A stretch of 64,000 nucleotides of DNA from an uncultured Bryobacterales bacterium (GCA_937959285.1 CALGAR010000089.1:1-64000), one strand, 5' to 3'. Positions 44,228 through 53,703 are shown, counted from the stretch's first letter. Notes: generated by a model not told the origin, from the sequence alone. A program made the numbers and translations.

Positions 44228-45102
44228 GCCTTTGCTCTGGCGGCTTTGCTTCTTTCCATTACGGACATGCTGGCGGTGGCGCCGAGGATCAGCAAACCTC
44301 CCGCGATTGAAAGCCTGCCGACCTTCTCGCCGTGCACGAGCCACGTCCACACCGGATTAAGCGCCGGCTCCAGCAGGATCAGCATCGACACCTGGAGGGC
44401 AGGCAAGTGGCGAACCGCGAGCGTAAGGAGTACGTAGGCAAGGCCAATCTGAAATACGCCGAGATATCCAATCACCAGCCATTCCGTCAGGCCGCCGCGA
44501 ACCGGTTCGGAAAGCGCCATCGGCAGGCAGGCGAGAAAGGCAAGAAGATTCCCCACGGCTACGGTCGCCATGCCCGGGTTCGAATTTCCCTGGCGTTTGC
44601 CGAGCCAGCGCAGCCCTATCAGAGTAAAGGCCCACGTGACGCCGGAAATCGCAGCCAGAATATTCCCAGCCAGGGGACGGGGTGCAGTAACTTGAGGCGC
44701 CTGTTCTCCCAGAAAGAACAGGGACATGCCGAGAGCCATCACGCAGAGGAACAGGATGTCGCGCCTGCGCACGGGCTCTTTCAGAAGCCAGGGACCGAGA
44801 AAAACCAAGTACACCGGCGCGGCCGACTGCAGGAAGATTGTGTTTGCCGCAGTCGTCATCTTGTTGGCTGTGACAAACAGCACGAGGGTGGCCGAATAGG
44901 CCAGGGCGACCAGGAAGTAATCGCGGTTCCAAGCCCTGCGGGTTTGCGGTAGCACCAGCATCAGCACGGCAGCGGCAACTGCTGATCGAAAGGAAGCTAC
45001 CTGCCAGCCCGAAAAGACCGAGGCCTTAATCGCTGCTCCGCCTGTCGAAAACAGAAGAGCCGCTCCGAGCACCTCGAGGTGCCCCTTGCTAGCGGGCTTC
45101 AC
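44224..45102 (-). CDS. EamA/DMT family transporter
   Basis: About ten hydrophobic helices form two EamA repeats (LEVLGAALLFSTGGAAIKA...; AGNILAAISGVTWAFTLIGL...). The conserved end of the second repeat is seen in SMLILLEPALNPVWTWLVHGEKV. Members export amino acids or metabolites; the substrate is unknown. The GTG at 45102 (292 residues) is a likely start; a TTG at 45123 adds 7 residues. Confidence 0.9.
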   Translation of the reverse strand: MKPASKGHLEVLGAALLFSTGGAAIKASVFSGWQVASFRSAVAAAVLMLVLPQTRRAWNRDYFLVALAYSATLVLFVTANKMTTAANTIFLQSAAPVYLVFLGPWLLKEPVRRRDILFLCVMALGMSLFFLGEQAPQVTAPRPLAGNILAAISGVTWAFTLIGLRWLGKRQGNSNPGMATVAVGNLLAFLACLPMALSEPVRGGLTEWLVIGYLGVFQIGLAYVLLTLAVRHLPALQVSMLILLEPALNPVWTWLVHGEKVGRLSIAGGLLILGATASMSVMERSKAARAKA

Positions 45103-45201
45103 GCTTGTGTCCCACCCGCACAATCGATTGAACGCACTGCGTCACCTTACGATGAAGTCGAGGAAGTAGAAAGTGTACCATGTTCCGCCAGCGCCTCCCC
45201 G

Positions 45202-46224
45202 CTACGCCGACTTGATTTCGGTCCACAGGCGGTCGCGGAGGCGCTGGATAGAGGGAGGCATCGGCTCAAACCATTCTCCCCGTGCAAGGGTCTCTTGCGA
45301 CGGATACAGTGTTTCATTCGATCGATCCGCCTCAGGCAGAAGAAGACGGGCCTTTGCGTTTGCCGTAGCTGTTCGCGTCTCCGCTACGACGGTCGCAGCC
45401 ACTTCCGGGCGGAGGAGATAGTTCAGGAACTGATGCGCGAGTTCCTGGCGCCGGCTTTCACGGAGGATCGCAGCGTTGTCGGCGTAGAGTGCAAATCCCT
45501 CGGACGGGTAGACGTAGCGGAGCTCGGGAGATTCGTCGATCGCCTGCTGCGAGGTAGTGGCCCACAGTTGAGAAGCGGAGAGATCGCCTGCAACCATCTG
45601 TTCCCGTACCTCCGCGTTCAAGTAGGCGCGCAGTAGATGCTTCTGCTTTAGGGCTTCCGCTTGCGCCCTCCGGAGTTCATGCTCGCTGTGCGAGTTGAGG
45701 GAGTAGCCGAGTTTCTTCAGACAGGCGCCGAGGACTTCTGCCGGATCATCCAGCATCGTCAACCTTCCGCGCAGCCGTTCGTCCCAAAGATCGGACCATG
45801 ACTCGGGAGGCGGCTGGAGGCGCGTATGGTAGAGTATTCCGCTCGATCCCCACATATACGGGACGCACCAGCGCAACTCCGGATCCCAGCTCGGGCGTTG
45901 AAAAGCGGGGTCGAGGTGGGAAAGGTTGGGGAGCAAGGCGTGCCGCAGCGGGGCAAGCAATCCGAGCTTTGCCATGGGCTGGATGTAATAGTTCGAAGGG
46001 AAGACGATATCCCAGCCGGAGTTGCCGCTGAGGACCCGCGCCATCATCTCTTCGTTGCTCTCATACACGGCGTAGCGGACGCTGACGCCGAACTCGCGCT
46101 CGAAGTCGGGGATCGTGCGCTCGGCAACATAGTTCGACCAGTTGAAGATGTTGAGACGCGGCCTCGAGTGGCGCGAGCAGCCGGCGAGACCGGAAAGGCC
46201 AAGGAAGAAGGTTCTCCGGTTCAT
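45202..46224 (-). CDS. potD: Spermidine/putrescine ABC transporter substrate-binding protein
   Basis: The 340-residue lipoprotein has signal MNRRTFFLGLSGLAGC (lipobox LAGC). The mature part matches the PotD/PotF fold: LNIFNWSNYVAERTIPDFEREFGVSVRYAVYESNEEMMARV, GWDIVFPSNYYIQPM, and the LTMLDDPAEVLGACLKKLGYS segment. It should capture polyamines in the periplasm for PotABC. It is the last gene of potABCD and overlaps potC by 4 bp. Confidence 0.92.
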   Translation of the reverse strand: MNRRTFFLGLSGLAGCSRHSRPRLNIFNWSNYVAERTIPDFEREFGVSVRYAVYESNEEMMARVLSGNSGWDIVFPSNYYIQPMAKLGLLAPLRHALLPNLSHLDPAFQRPSWDPELRWCVPYMWGSSGILYHTRLQPPPESWSDLWDERLRGRLTMLDDPAEVLGACLKKLGYSLNSHSEHELRRAQAEALKQKHLLRAYLNAEVREQMVAGDLSASQLWATTSQQAIDESPELRYVYPSEGFALYADNAAILRESRRQELAHQFLNYLLRPEVAATVVAETRTATANAKARLLLPEADRSNETLYPSQETLARGEWFEPMPPSIQRLRDRLWTEIKSA

Positions 46225-46994
46225 GAGTGCCCCTGCAGGCGTTCGGACGCCACGATCATGACTCCCAGAATGACAACAATCAGTGTGGAAACGGCATTCA
46301 CCAGGGGGCTTCCGCCGCGACGGGCCATTGCGTAAATGACCATCGGCAGGGTTTCGCTATCAACTCCGGCAACGAGGCTTGTGATGACGTAATCGTCAAT
46401 GGAGATCGTGAATGCGAGGAGAGCTGCAGCGGCGACCCCTGGCATCAGTTGAGGCAGCGTCACCTTCCGGAAGGCGACCCATTCCGTCGCGCCCAAATCC
46501 AGTGCGGCTTCCTCCAGAGAAGGGTCGAGCGTCCGAAGGCGAGCCAGCGCGACCACGACCAAGTATGCAATGGAGAACATCACGTGCGCGAGGACAACGG
46601 TGTGCATGCCGAGCTGGACATCGAGAAACCGGAACACCCACTGATAGAAGGCCAGGAGCGAGACGCCCATCACGATCTCTGGAGTGACAAGTGAGAGGTA
46701 CAGTGAGCTTTTTATGAAACCTGGCAGGATGCCGGTCTTCTGCTTCCACAGTCCATAGGCGCACAGTGTGCCGATGACCGTAGCTGCAGCCGTCGCAGTA
46801 AAGGCGATGATCAGGCTGTTCAGCGCAGCCTCAGCCAAGTGCGGGTCCCGGAATAGGGCTTCATACCAGCGCAGTGAAAATCCTTCCCACACGGTGAAAC
46901 GCGAGGAGTTGAAGCTGAAGACTGCGAGAACGGCGAGGGGCAGATGCAGAAAGAGATAGACCGCGGCGGCGTAGAGGGAGAGCGCGCGCTTCAT
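46221..46994 (-). CDS. potC: Spermidine/putrescine ABC transporter permease PotC
   Basis: The 257-residue membrane protein has about six helices and the EAA loop (EEAALDLGATEWVAFRKVTLPQLMPGV) that docks on the ATPase. The N-terminal FNSSRFTVWEGFSLRWYEALF is typical of PotC. It overlaps potB and potD by ATGA each. Confidence 0.94.
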   Translation of the reverse strand: MKRALSLYAAAVYLFLHLPLAVLAVFSFNSSRFTVWEGFSLRWYEALFRDPHLAEAALNSLIIAFTATAAATVIGTLCAYGLWKQKTGILPGFIKSSLYLSLVTPEIVMGVSLLAFYQWVFRFLDVQLGMHTVVLAHVMFSIAYLVVVALARLRTLDPSLEEAALDLGATEWVAFRKVTLPQLMPGVAAAALLAFTISIDDYVITSLVAGVDSETLPMVIYAMARRGGSPLVNAVSTLIVVILGVMIVASERLQGHS

Positions 46995-47824
46995 AGCAGG
47001 CCTTCCTGGTTCCGCCGGGCGATGAGGAGGAGCAATACCATGACCAGCGCCATTAGCAGGAGTGAGACGGCTGATCCGAACGGCCAGTCCCGGGCTGTCG
47101 TGAATTGATTCTGGATCAGGTTGCCGACGAGAATCGTCTTGCCTCCGCCTAGCAGATCCGGTGTCAGATAAGCACCCAGGCAGGGAATGAATACCAGGAC
47201 TGAGCCGGCGGCGATTCCGGGCGCGGAGAGCGGCACTACGATCTGCGTCAGCGTCGTCCAGGGTTTGGCTCCGAGATCAGCCGCGGCTTCAATCACGGAC
47301 CGGTCAATCCGTTCAATCGTCGCGTAGATCGGCAGCACCATAAACGGCAGGTAGCCGTACACCAGGCCAAGGATGACAGCGCCGTAGTTGTATAGCAAAG
47401 GCAGCGGCTCGCGGATGATGCCGAGTGACAGAAGCAGAGTGTTTAGCAGTCCTGTGTCGCGCAACAGGAACATCCAGGCGTACGTGCGTACAAGAAAGCT
47501 GGTCCAGAACGGGAGGATCACGAGCGCCAGATAAAGATTCTTTCGACGTCCGGAACGGGAAATGAACAGGGCGAGGGGGAATCCGAGCAGCAGGCAGAGG
47601 GCTGTCGAGATTGCAGCCACGGCGAAGGACCGCGCGAAGATCGAGGCGTAGAGAGGGTCAAAGAGGCGCGTGTAGCTTTCAGCGGACCGGGGGAGACCGA
47701 CACCGCCGTAGGCGCCCCGGGAAAGCAGAGAATACGCGCATACGATCAGAAGCGGCGCAATAAACAAGAGGAGGATCAGCACCGCCGCCGGCAGAAGACA
47801 GAGGCGCGCTGCCGGAAGCTTCAC
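46991..47824 (-). CDS. potB: Spermidine/putrescine ABC transporter permease PotB
   Basis: About six membrane helices and the EAA loop (IEAAADLGAKPWTTLTQIVVPLSAPGI) identify the first permease; the partner ATPase and second permease flank it. I chose the GTG at 47824 (277 residues) because it overlaps the potA stop as GTGA, like the other junctions of this operon. A GTG at 47857 would add 11 residues. Neither has a clear ribosome site. Confidence 0.92.
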   Translation of the reverse strand: MKLPAARLCLLPAAVLILLLFIAPLLIVCAYSLLSRGAYGGVGLPRSAESYTRLFDPLYASIFARSFAVAAISTALCLLLGFPLALFISRSGRRKNLYLALVILPFWTSFLVRTYAWMFLLRDTGLLNTLLLSLGIIREPLPLLYNYGAVILGLVYGYLPFMVLPIYATIERIDRSVIEAAADLGAKPWTTLTQIVVPLSAPGIAAGSVLVFIPCLGAYLTPDLLGGGKTILVGNLIQNQFTTARDWPFGSAVSLLLMALVMVLLLLIARRNQEGLL

Positions 47825-48795
47825 TGTGGACAGATAATTTCGTCCTGGGGATGCCACCAGACGTGCACCGTCTCACCGCAGCCATAGGAGCCATTGAGCC
47901 GGGATACCTGGGCCACGACAGGTTCGCCTGTGATCAGCCGCGTCTTGACATGAAGGCAGTTTCCGAGAAAGAGAGAACTCTCAATGACGGCCGGGACTGC
48001 TCGCTCGCCTTCTCCGGGCGGGTGATAGGAGATGCGGGTCGCTTCCGGGCGGACCCCGACTCCGTTGATCCAGTTGACCGTTCCCAAAAAATCCGCGACG
48101 AAGCGTGTTCTCGGCCGCAGATAGACATCCTGCGGCGTTCCAACCTGTTCCAGGCGTCCCTGATTCATCACCCCAATGCGATCGGAGAGGGACAGCGCCT
48201 CCTCCTGGTCATGCGTGATGAAGAGGAACGTAATGCCGACGCGCCGTTGCAGACTCTTCAGCTCGCTTCGCACCTGTTTGCGCAGGTTCGGATCCAAAGC
48301 CGAAAGAGGCTCATCGAGCAGCAGGACGTCCGGTTCCAGAACGAGTGAACGGGCGAGCGCCACTCTCTGCCGTTCGCCGCCACTTAACTGCGCCGGGCGA
48401 CGCGACTCCTTTCCGGTTAGCTGGACCATTTCGAGAGCGTCCGCAACCCGCTTCTGCCGCTCTGCCGCTCGCATCTGCGTTTTGCGCCGTAGTCCGAACT
48501 CGATGTTCTCTCTCACGGTCATGTGAGGGAATAGGGCGTAGTTCTGAAAGACGGTGCTGACGTTCCGGGCGTACGGAGGAAGCCCGCGCAGCGACACGCC
48601 CTTCAGCAGTACATCACCATCGGTGGGCTCCTCGAAGCCTGCGATTAAGCGCAGCGTCGTGGTCTTGCCACACCCCGACGGTCCCACGAGCGAAAAGAAC
48701 TCGCCCTGCTGGATGGTCAGTGAGACCCCGGACACGGCCACCTGGTGGTTGGCGTAGGATTTGGAGAGCTTTCGCAGCTCCAGGACGGCATCCAT
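47821..48795 (-). CDS. potA: Spermidine/putrescine ABC transporter ATP-binding protein PotA
   Basis: The 324 residues carry Walker A GPSGCGKT, Q-loop VFQNYALFPHMTV, signature LSGGERQRVALARSL, Walker B VLLLDEPLSALD and H-loop FITHDQEEALSLSDRI. A C-terminal TOBE domain follows (VRPEATRISY...; IESSLFLGNCLHVKTRL). It energises PotBC for polyamine uptake and is the first gene of the potABCD operon. Confidence 0.94.
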   Translation of the reverse strand: MDAVLELRKLSKSYANHQVAVSGVSLTIQQGEFFSLVGPSGCGKTTTLRLIAGFEEPTDGDVLLKGVSLRGLPPYARNVSTVFQNYALFPHMTVRENIEFGLRRKTQMRAAERQKRVADALEMVQLTGKESRRPAQLSGGERQRVALARSLVLEPDVLLLDEPLSALDPNLRKQVRSELKSLQRRVGITFLFITHDQEEALSLSDRIGVMNQGRLEQVGTPQDVYLRPRTRFVADFLGTVNWINGVGVRPEATRISYHPPGEGERAVPAVIESSLFLGNCLHVKTRLITGEPVVAQVSRLNGSYGCGETVHVWWHPQDEIICPQ

Positions 48796-48839
48796 TTTTT
48801 ATTTCAAATGGTACCGCAGAACGGGCGCGGGCCGGACCT

Positions 48840-50276
48840 TCACCGGAGCTTCTCGAATACGAAAGGCCGAACCGCTGGTTCGAGCGGAGCGAGAAGCGTT
48901 GAGATCTCGCCACGCTCATTCATCTGAAACTGGTAGCGGCGGCCCCGTGTTTCTGGACCGGTCGCCTCAAACACGTCGTAGTTTACGTGCCGCAACGGAA
49001 TCGTGAGGGCAGGGAAGACAAGCTGCAAGCTCTCACCCGCCTGCTCGACTTTCACTTTTCCGAAAGCCGGATGCATGTACTCCCCCACGAAATCGGACAG
49101 CGGGTGCGTCGGTGCTTTCGGCTTCTCAACCGTATTCTTTGCTGCGGGCGTCTCTGGCTTGGGCATAGGAAGAGGAGGAGGAGTGCCGCCAAGCAGACGC
49201 TGCACGATGCGCGGTCCGATCGTTCCGGGCAGCGACGTGTTCGACAGGTTTGCAAGCACAATGGCGCCTACACGTTCCTTCGGGACGAAGCCGACCCAGG
49301 CAATGAAGCCTCGAATCGAGCCGCCGTGCTGAACGATTTTGCGACCCTCGATTCTCCGGATCGTCCATCCCAGGCCATAGGAGGAATCTTCGTCGATCAC
49401 CATTTGCAGGCCGTGCATCTCGGCCATTTGCTTTTCGGAAATAATCTGTTTATCCCCGGCACGGCCTTTGTTGAGGTGGAACACTAGATACTTCGCGAGG
49501 TCGATGACGTTCGAATTGACCGCCCCGTTCGGGCCGACTCCGAATTGCTGGTAGTTGTAAAACGGCAGTTCGGTAACCCGGTCGCCCTGCTTTGAATGGG
49601 GTTTGGCGAAGTCCGGTTGCTTCTGCATGTCAAGGACAGAGGTGCTGGAGGCAGTCATGCCAAGCGGGGCGAAGATGCGGTCCTCTACAAGCTTCTCCCA
49701 CGTGGTCCCGGCAACACGTCCGGCGAGATATCCCGCGGCCACATACATCAGGTTGTGATACTGATACTTCGACCGGAAACTCGCATTCGGCTCGAGGTAC
49801 CTCAGCCGCCGCATGAGTTCGTCCCGCGTTAAAGGCACCGCCCATCGGATGAAGTCGTGTGTCGGCAAGCCGGTACGGTGGCAGAGCATATCCCTCACCG
49901 TGGTAAGCTTTGTGGCGACCTCATCCATCAGTTGAAAATCGGGAAGGTACTCGCGGACCGGAGTGTCCCAGTCGAGCTTGCCCTCATCGACGAGAAGAGC
50001 AGCCGCTGCCGCAGTGAAGCTTTTCGTGACGGACCCGACCGCGAAGACTGTATTTTCGGTGACCGGCAGTCTGCGTTCGAGGTCGCGGTATCCGTAACCT
50101 CGGGAAAAGGCAAGCTTTCCGTCCTCTATGATGCCAACCGCGACGCCGGGCACCTGCCCGGCCTTACGTAGCTGTTCTACCTCGGCGTCGAGCTCTTCGA
50201 TGGCCTTCCGAAGGTCGGCAAGAGCGTCAATCGGAGCCAGCGCGAACGCCAGGCACAGGATCCACACTCGAGTCAT
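48840..50276 (-). CDS. Exported serine hydrolase, beta-lactamase/CubicO family
   Basis: The 478 residues have a signal peptide (VWILCLAFALAPIDALA). The S-x-x-K nucleophile motif is GSVTKSF; the Tyr motif is YHN in KYQYHNLMYVAAGYLAG; the third motif region is QHGGSIRGF. A C-terminal DUF3471-like beta domain is present (residues ~370-475). Such proteins are esterases or D-aminopeptidases of penicillin-binding type. The ATG follows a TACAAT by 9 nt with no Shine-Dalgarno sequence. Confidence 0.9.
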   Translation of the reverse strand: MTRVWILCLAFALAPIDALADLRKAIEELDAEVEQLRKAGQVPGVAVGIIEDGKLAFSRGYGYRDLERRLPVTENTVFAVGSVTKSFTAAAAALLVDEGKLDWDTPVREYLPDFQLMDEVATKLTTVRDMLCHRTGLPTHDFIRWAVPLTRDELMRRLRYLEPNASFRSKYQYHNLMYVAAGYLAGRVAGTTWEKLVEDRIFAPLGMTASSTSVLDMQKQPDFAKPHSKQGDRVTELPFYNYQQFGVGPNGAVNSNVIDLAKYLVFHLNKGRAGDKQIISEKQMAEMHGLQMVIDEDSSYGLGWTIRRIEGRKIVQHGGSIRGFIAWVGFVPKERVGAIVLANLSNTSLPGTIGPRIVQRLLGGTPPPLPMPKPETPAAKNTVEKPKAPTHPLSDFVGEYMHPAFGKVKVEQAGESLQLVFPALTIPLRHVNYDVFEATGPETRGRRYQFQMNERGEISTLLAPLEPAVRPFVFEKLR

Positions 50277-50285
50277 GGATTCACT

Positions 50286-50291
50286 ATTGTA
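50286..50291 (-). promoter_or_regulatory. Candidate -10 element, CubicO gene (near leaderless)
   Basis: TACAAT on the minus strand ends 9 nt before the ATG at 50276. The sequence TACAATAGTGAA is identical to that before the S55 gene. The -35 region is GC-rich and unrecognisable. Confidence 0.4.
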
Positions 50292-50303
50292 ACCGCTCCG
50301 CCG

Positions 50304-50660
50304 CTACTCGCCCTGATAAATACAACCCGAAGTGCAGGTCTCGTGAACGACGATTTTCGACAGGAGGGGAAGGGAGGGTTTCAGGCGGCGCCAGATCCAG
50401 CGAGCCAGGTTTTCCGAGGTGGGATTCTCAAGACCTTCGACCTCATTCAAGCAGTAATGATCAAGCTGCTGGAATAGCGGGTCGAAGGCGCGCTTCAGAT
50501 CCGCATAATCCATTACCCAGCCGCTTTCGGCTCCAACTTCGCCACGCACGTGCACTTCGATCCGGAAGGAGTGGCCGTGCATGCGCCGGCATTTGTGCCC
50601 CTCGGGGACGTTGGGCAGCCAGTGGGCGGCTTCGATCGTAAATACCTTAAAAATCTCCAT
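50304..50660 (-). CDS. queD: 6-carboxy-5,6,7,8-tetrahydropterin synthase QueD
   Basis: QueD converts 7,8-dihydroneopterin triphosphate in the queuosine pathway. The 118 residues include the zinc-binding histidines and catalytic cysteine in AAHWLPNVPEGHKCRRMHGHS, MDYADLKRAFDPLFQQLDHYCLN and the PTSENLARWIW and VHETCTSG segments. No other queuosine gene is in the window. Its start follows the sodB stop by 69 bp. Confidence 0.94.
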   Translation of the reverse strand: MEIFKVFTIEAAHWLPNVPEGHKCRRMHGHSFRIEVHVRGEVGAESGWVMDYADLKRAFDPLFQQLDHYCLNEVEGLENPTSENLARWIWRRLKPSLPLLSKIVVHETCTSGCIYQGE

Positions 50661-50729
50661 GGAACGCGAAAGGGCGATCCGGCTCCACTGGACCGGATCG
50701 CCCCCGAAACACCCTGCTACTCGATACTC

Positions 50730-51344
50730 TTACTTTACGGAAGCAAAGCGCTTTTCGACGCTCTGCCAGTTCACAACGTTCCACCACGCATTGACGTACT
50801 CCGCGCGGCGGTTCTGATACTTCAGGTAGTAGGCATGTTCCCAGACATCCAGCCCAAGGACCGGGAAGAGGCCATCCATCAGCGGAGAATCCTGGTTTGC
50901 GGTTGAAATAATTTCCAGTCCGCTGCCGGGCTTCGCCACCAGCCACGCCCATCCCGAGCCGAAGCGCCCGAGAGCGGCGGCGGCAAACTTCTCCTTGAAG
51001 TTATCAAAACTGTTGAAGGTCGAATTGATCGCCTCTGCCAATGTACCCGTCGGACTGCCGCCGGCGTTCGGACCCATGATCTCCCAGAACATCGTGTGGT
51101 TCACGTGTCCGCCGCCGTTGTTTCTCACTGCCGTCCGTATATTCTCAGGAACTTTGGCCAGATTGTTCGCCAGCAACTCTTCCACGGTCAGCTTTTGCAG
51201 GTCTGGAGCCGACTCCAGCGCCTTGTTGAGATTCGCCACGTAAGTGCCATGGTGTTTGTCGTGGTGAATCTCCATTGTCTTTGCGTCGATGTAAGGCTCC
51301 AGCGCATCAAACGCGTACGGCAGAGCGGGTAGTTCAAAAGCCAT
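50730..51344 (-). CDS. sodB: Superoxide dismutase, Fe/Mn family
   Basis: The 204 residues carry the N-terminal metal histidine segment (MEIHHDKHHGTYVANLN), GGGHVNHTMFWEIMGPNAGG, and the C-terminal ligands in LDVWEHAYYLKYQNRRAEYV. The GGHVNHTMFW / GPNAGG pattern is closer to Mn-type or cambialistic enzymes. There is no signal peptide. AGGAGG lies 7 nt before the ATG. Confidence 0.95.
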   Translation of the reverse strand: MAFELPALPYAFDALEPYIDAKTMEIHHDKHHGTYVANLNKALESAPDLQKLTVEELLANNLAKVPENIRTAVRNNGGGHVNHTMFWEIMGPNAGGSPTGTLAEAINSTFNSFDNFKEKFAAAALGRFGSGWAWLVAKPGSGLEIISTANQDSPLMDGLFPVLGLDVWEHAYYLKYQNRRAEYVNAWWNVVNWQSVEKRFASVK

Positions 51345-51383
51345 CTTTCAGCCTCCTCTTGAGTATGTGCGTCGTGTACGGAT

Positions 51384-52826
51384 TTAACCGGCGAAACCGC
51401 CCGCACGCTCGAAAGCGCTCGCAAGGCGGAACATACCGGCCTCATCGAAGTGCCTGGTCAGAATCTGCATGCCGACAGGCAATCCCTCGGCAGTCTTTCC
51501 ACAGGGTACGCTCATGCACGGAATACCGGCAAGGTCGCCCGTAATCGTATAGATGTCGGAAAGGTACATCTGGAGCGGATCGTTTACCTTCTCACCGAGC
51601 CGGAAAGCCGGGAAGGGTGAGACCGGAGTGACGATCGCATCCACTTCCGTGAAGGCGTTCGCAAAGTCGCGGGCGATCAGCGTTCGGACCCGCTGCGCCT
51701 TCAGATAGTAGGCATCGTAATATCCCGAGCTCAGCACGTAGGTACCGAGCATGATACGGCGCTTGCACTCGGCTCCAAACCCTTCTCCCCGGGTATTCCG
51801 ATACATGTCCTGCAACGTTTGCGAGTCGGGCGAGCGTCGCGTATAACGGACGCCGTCGTAGCGCGCGAGGTTCGAGCTTGCCTCCGCCGTGCAGATGATG
51901 TAGTAGCAGGCGATCGCATAGTCGGTTGTCGGAAGCGAAATCTCCTGCAGCTTGCATCCGAGCTTGCTGAGAATCTCGATACCCGCGTTGATGCGGTCTC
52001 CAATTTCGCTCGAAAGACCCTTGAAATACTCCTTCGGGAGTCCGATCTTCATGCCGCGGACATCTTGGTCGAGGACGGCAGTGTAGTCCGGAACCGGGGC
52101 CTCTGCAGAAGTGGAATCCATCGGATCGCGCCCAGCGATCACCCGCAGCAGCAGCGCCGAATCGTAGACCGTCTTGCTGAAGGGGCCGATGTGGTCGAGC
52201 GAACTGGCGAACGCAGTCAACCCGTAGCGTGACACCCTTCCGTAAGTCGGAGTAACGCCCACGACCCCGCAGAACGACGCGGGCTGGCGAATCGAGCCGC
52301 CGGTATCGGATCCCAGCGAAACAACCGCCGTTCCCTGCGCTACCACAGCCGCGGAGCCTCCGCTCGACCCGCCCGGGACTCGGTCAGGCGCGACGGGATT
52401 TCTCACTGGACCAAAGGCGGAATTCTCGTTGGATGATCCCATCGCGAACTCGTCGCAGTTGGTCTTGCCAATGATGACGCCGTCGGCCTGCTCGAGCCGT
52501 GCCACAGCCGTCGCGTCGTAGGGCGGGATGTAGTTTTCGAGGAGACGGGAAGCGCACGTTGTGCGAACGCCCTTCGTGACAATGACATCCTTGACCGCGA
52601 CGGGAACCCCGGCCAGCGGGCCCGGATCCTCATCGCGCGCCAGCTTTTCGTCAACCCGTCTCGCTGCCGCCAGAGCCCGTTCCTCACTGAAGTGCAGATA
52701 GGCGTTTGTCTTGGGATTTTCCTCCTTGGCGAATCGCAGTGCCTCGGTTGTGAGTTCAACGGCGCTGAAACGCCGCGCAAGCAGGCCCTCTCGAATCTCC
52801 GGGATTGTGAGCTTCGCGATATCCAT
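51384..52826 (-). CDS. gatA: Aspartyl/glutamyl-tRNA amidotransferase subunit A
   Basis: GatA is the amidase subunit that supplies ammonia for converting Glu-tRNA-Gln or Asp-tRNA-Asn. The 480 residues contain the amidase signature with the Ser-cisSer-Lys triad: VAVKDVI, the GGSSGGSAA glycine-serine stretch and GSDTGGSIRQPASFCG. It starts at TAATG overlapping gatC. gatB is not in the window. Confidence 0.96.
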   Translation of the reverse strand: MDIAKLTIPEIREGLLARRFSAVELTTEALRFAKEENPKTNAYLHFSEERALAAARRVDEKLARDEDPGPLAGVPVAVKDVIVTKGVRTTCASRLLENYIPPYDATAVARLEQADGVIIGKTNCDEFAMGSSNENSAFGPVRNPVAPDRVPGGSSGGSAAVVAQGTAVVSLGSDTGGSIRQPASFCGVVGVTPTYGRVSRYGLTAFASSLDHIGPFSKTVYDSALLLRVIAGRDPMDSTSAEAPVPDYTAVLDQDVRGMKIGLPKEYFKGLSSEIGDRINAGIEILSKLGCKLQEISLPTTDYAIACYYIICTAEASSNLARYDGVRYTRRSPDSQTLQDMYRNTRGEGFGAECKRRIMLGTYVLSSGYYDAYYLKAQRVRTLIARDFANAFTEVDAIVTPVSPFPAFRLGEKVNDPLQMYLSDIYTITGDLAGIPCMSVPCGKTAEGLPVGMQILTRHFDEAGMFRLASAFERAGGFAG

Positions 52827-53125
52827 TAGCGTTCAATGACTTTCGGCACTTTGAAATAACCCGCGCCGGACAGCGGCGCATTCTCGAGCGCCAGCGCCTC
52901 GCCAAGCGGCTGCACCTCTTTATCCTCGCGAAGCGTGGCCGTCTCCTCCGCTTCGTAGAGAACCTGCGCCATGGGCTCGACGCCCGTCAGATCCAGCTCG
53001 TTGAGCTTGTCAATATGGGTGAGGATTTCATCCAGATCGGCACGAAACCGATGAATTTCCTCGTCGGTCAGATTCAGATTGGCAAGGCCCGCAATGTAAC
53101 GGACCTCGTTCTCGGTAATCTTCAC
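52826..53125 (-). CDS. gatC: Aspartyl/glutamyl-tRNA amidotransferase subunit C
   Basis: The 99 residues match GatC: MKITENEVRYIAGLANLNLTD at the N-terminus, then a helix ending LDEILTHIDKLNELD and the L-R-E-D segment before the C-terminal AGYFKVPKVIE. GatC stabilises GatAB. The GTG start overlaps the dciA stop (GTGA). Confidence 0.93.
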   Translation of the reverse strand: MKITENEVRYIAGLANLNLTDEEIHRFRADLDEILTHIDKLNELDLTGVEPMAQVLYEAEETATLREDKEVQPLGEALALENAPLSGAGYFKVPKVIER

Positions 53126-53535
53126 GCTGTTTCCTTCTTCCGCGCAGCCTTATACAGCATGCGCAGCGCGGGGTTGGGGATTGAGTCGGCCTCGTCGGCG
53201 TGGCTCTCGATCAGAGGCAGGCGCCGGTATTCCCTCTGCGGCATCCGTCTCGGGATGGGAAGTCCGATCCGGAACTCCAACTCCGTTACGATACCAGCGC
53301 TGAGCGTCTTCTCGAGGCTCGCCAAAATTTGCGGACGGAGCGTGGTGAGCTGGCGCTGCCAGACTGCATCTTCGACCTCGACGACAAGCCGGTTTCGCAC
53401 CAGCGAAACGACACGGGTATGCGCCGCGATCGTCTTTCCGGCTGCAACGGGCCAAGCCGCCCTTGCCAGATCCTCTGGTGTGACGCAGTCACCACACAAC
53501 TTCGCCTTCGCAATCAGACGACCGGCTCTCTGCAT
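53122..53535 (-). CDS. DciA-like (DUF721) protein
   Basis: This 137-residue protein belongs to the DUF721 family; the recognisable part is WPVAAGKTIAAHTRVVSLVRNRLVVEVEDAVWQRQLTTLRPQIL (residues ~28-72, split here between helices). In many bacteria DciA loads the replicative helicase DnaB. Here it is the first gene of a dciA-gatC-gatA operon. TACAAT at 53551-53556 on the minus strand is a plausible -10, 15 nt upstream of the ATG. Confidence 0.75.
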   Translation of the reverse strand: MQRAGRLIAKAKLCGDCVTPEDLARAAWPVAAGKTIAAHTRVVSLVRNRLVVEVEDAVWQRQLTTLRPQILASLEKTLSAGIVTELEFRIGLPIPRRMPQREYRRLPLIESHADEADSIPNPALRMLYKAARKKETA

Positions 53536-53703
53536 GTCTGGTTTACCGCCATTGTACCAGAAGCTGTCTCCCTAGCCGCCTTTTCAGTCGTGTACGGCCT
53601 CTCTAAACTGTTGAAATTGAATTGAATAGCGAAATGGGGCGGTGGCCGGAGGATTTGGCGAGGAAAGCGGGCTTGGGGGCCTCCGTTTGCAACACAATCG
53701 CAA

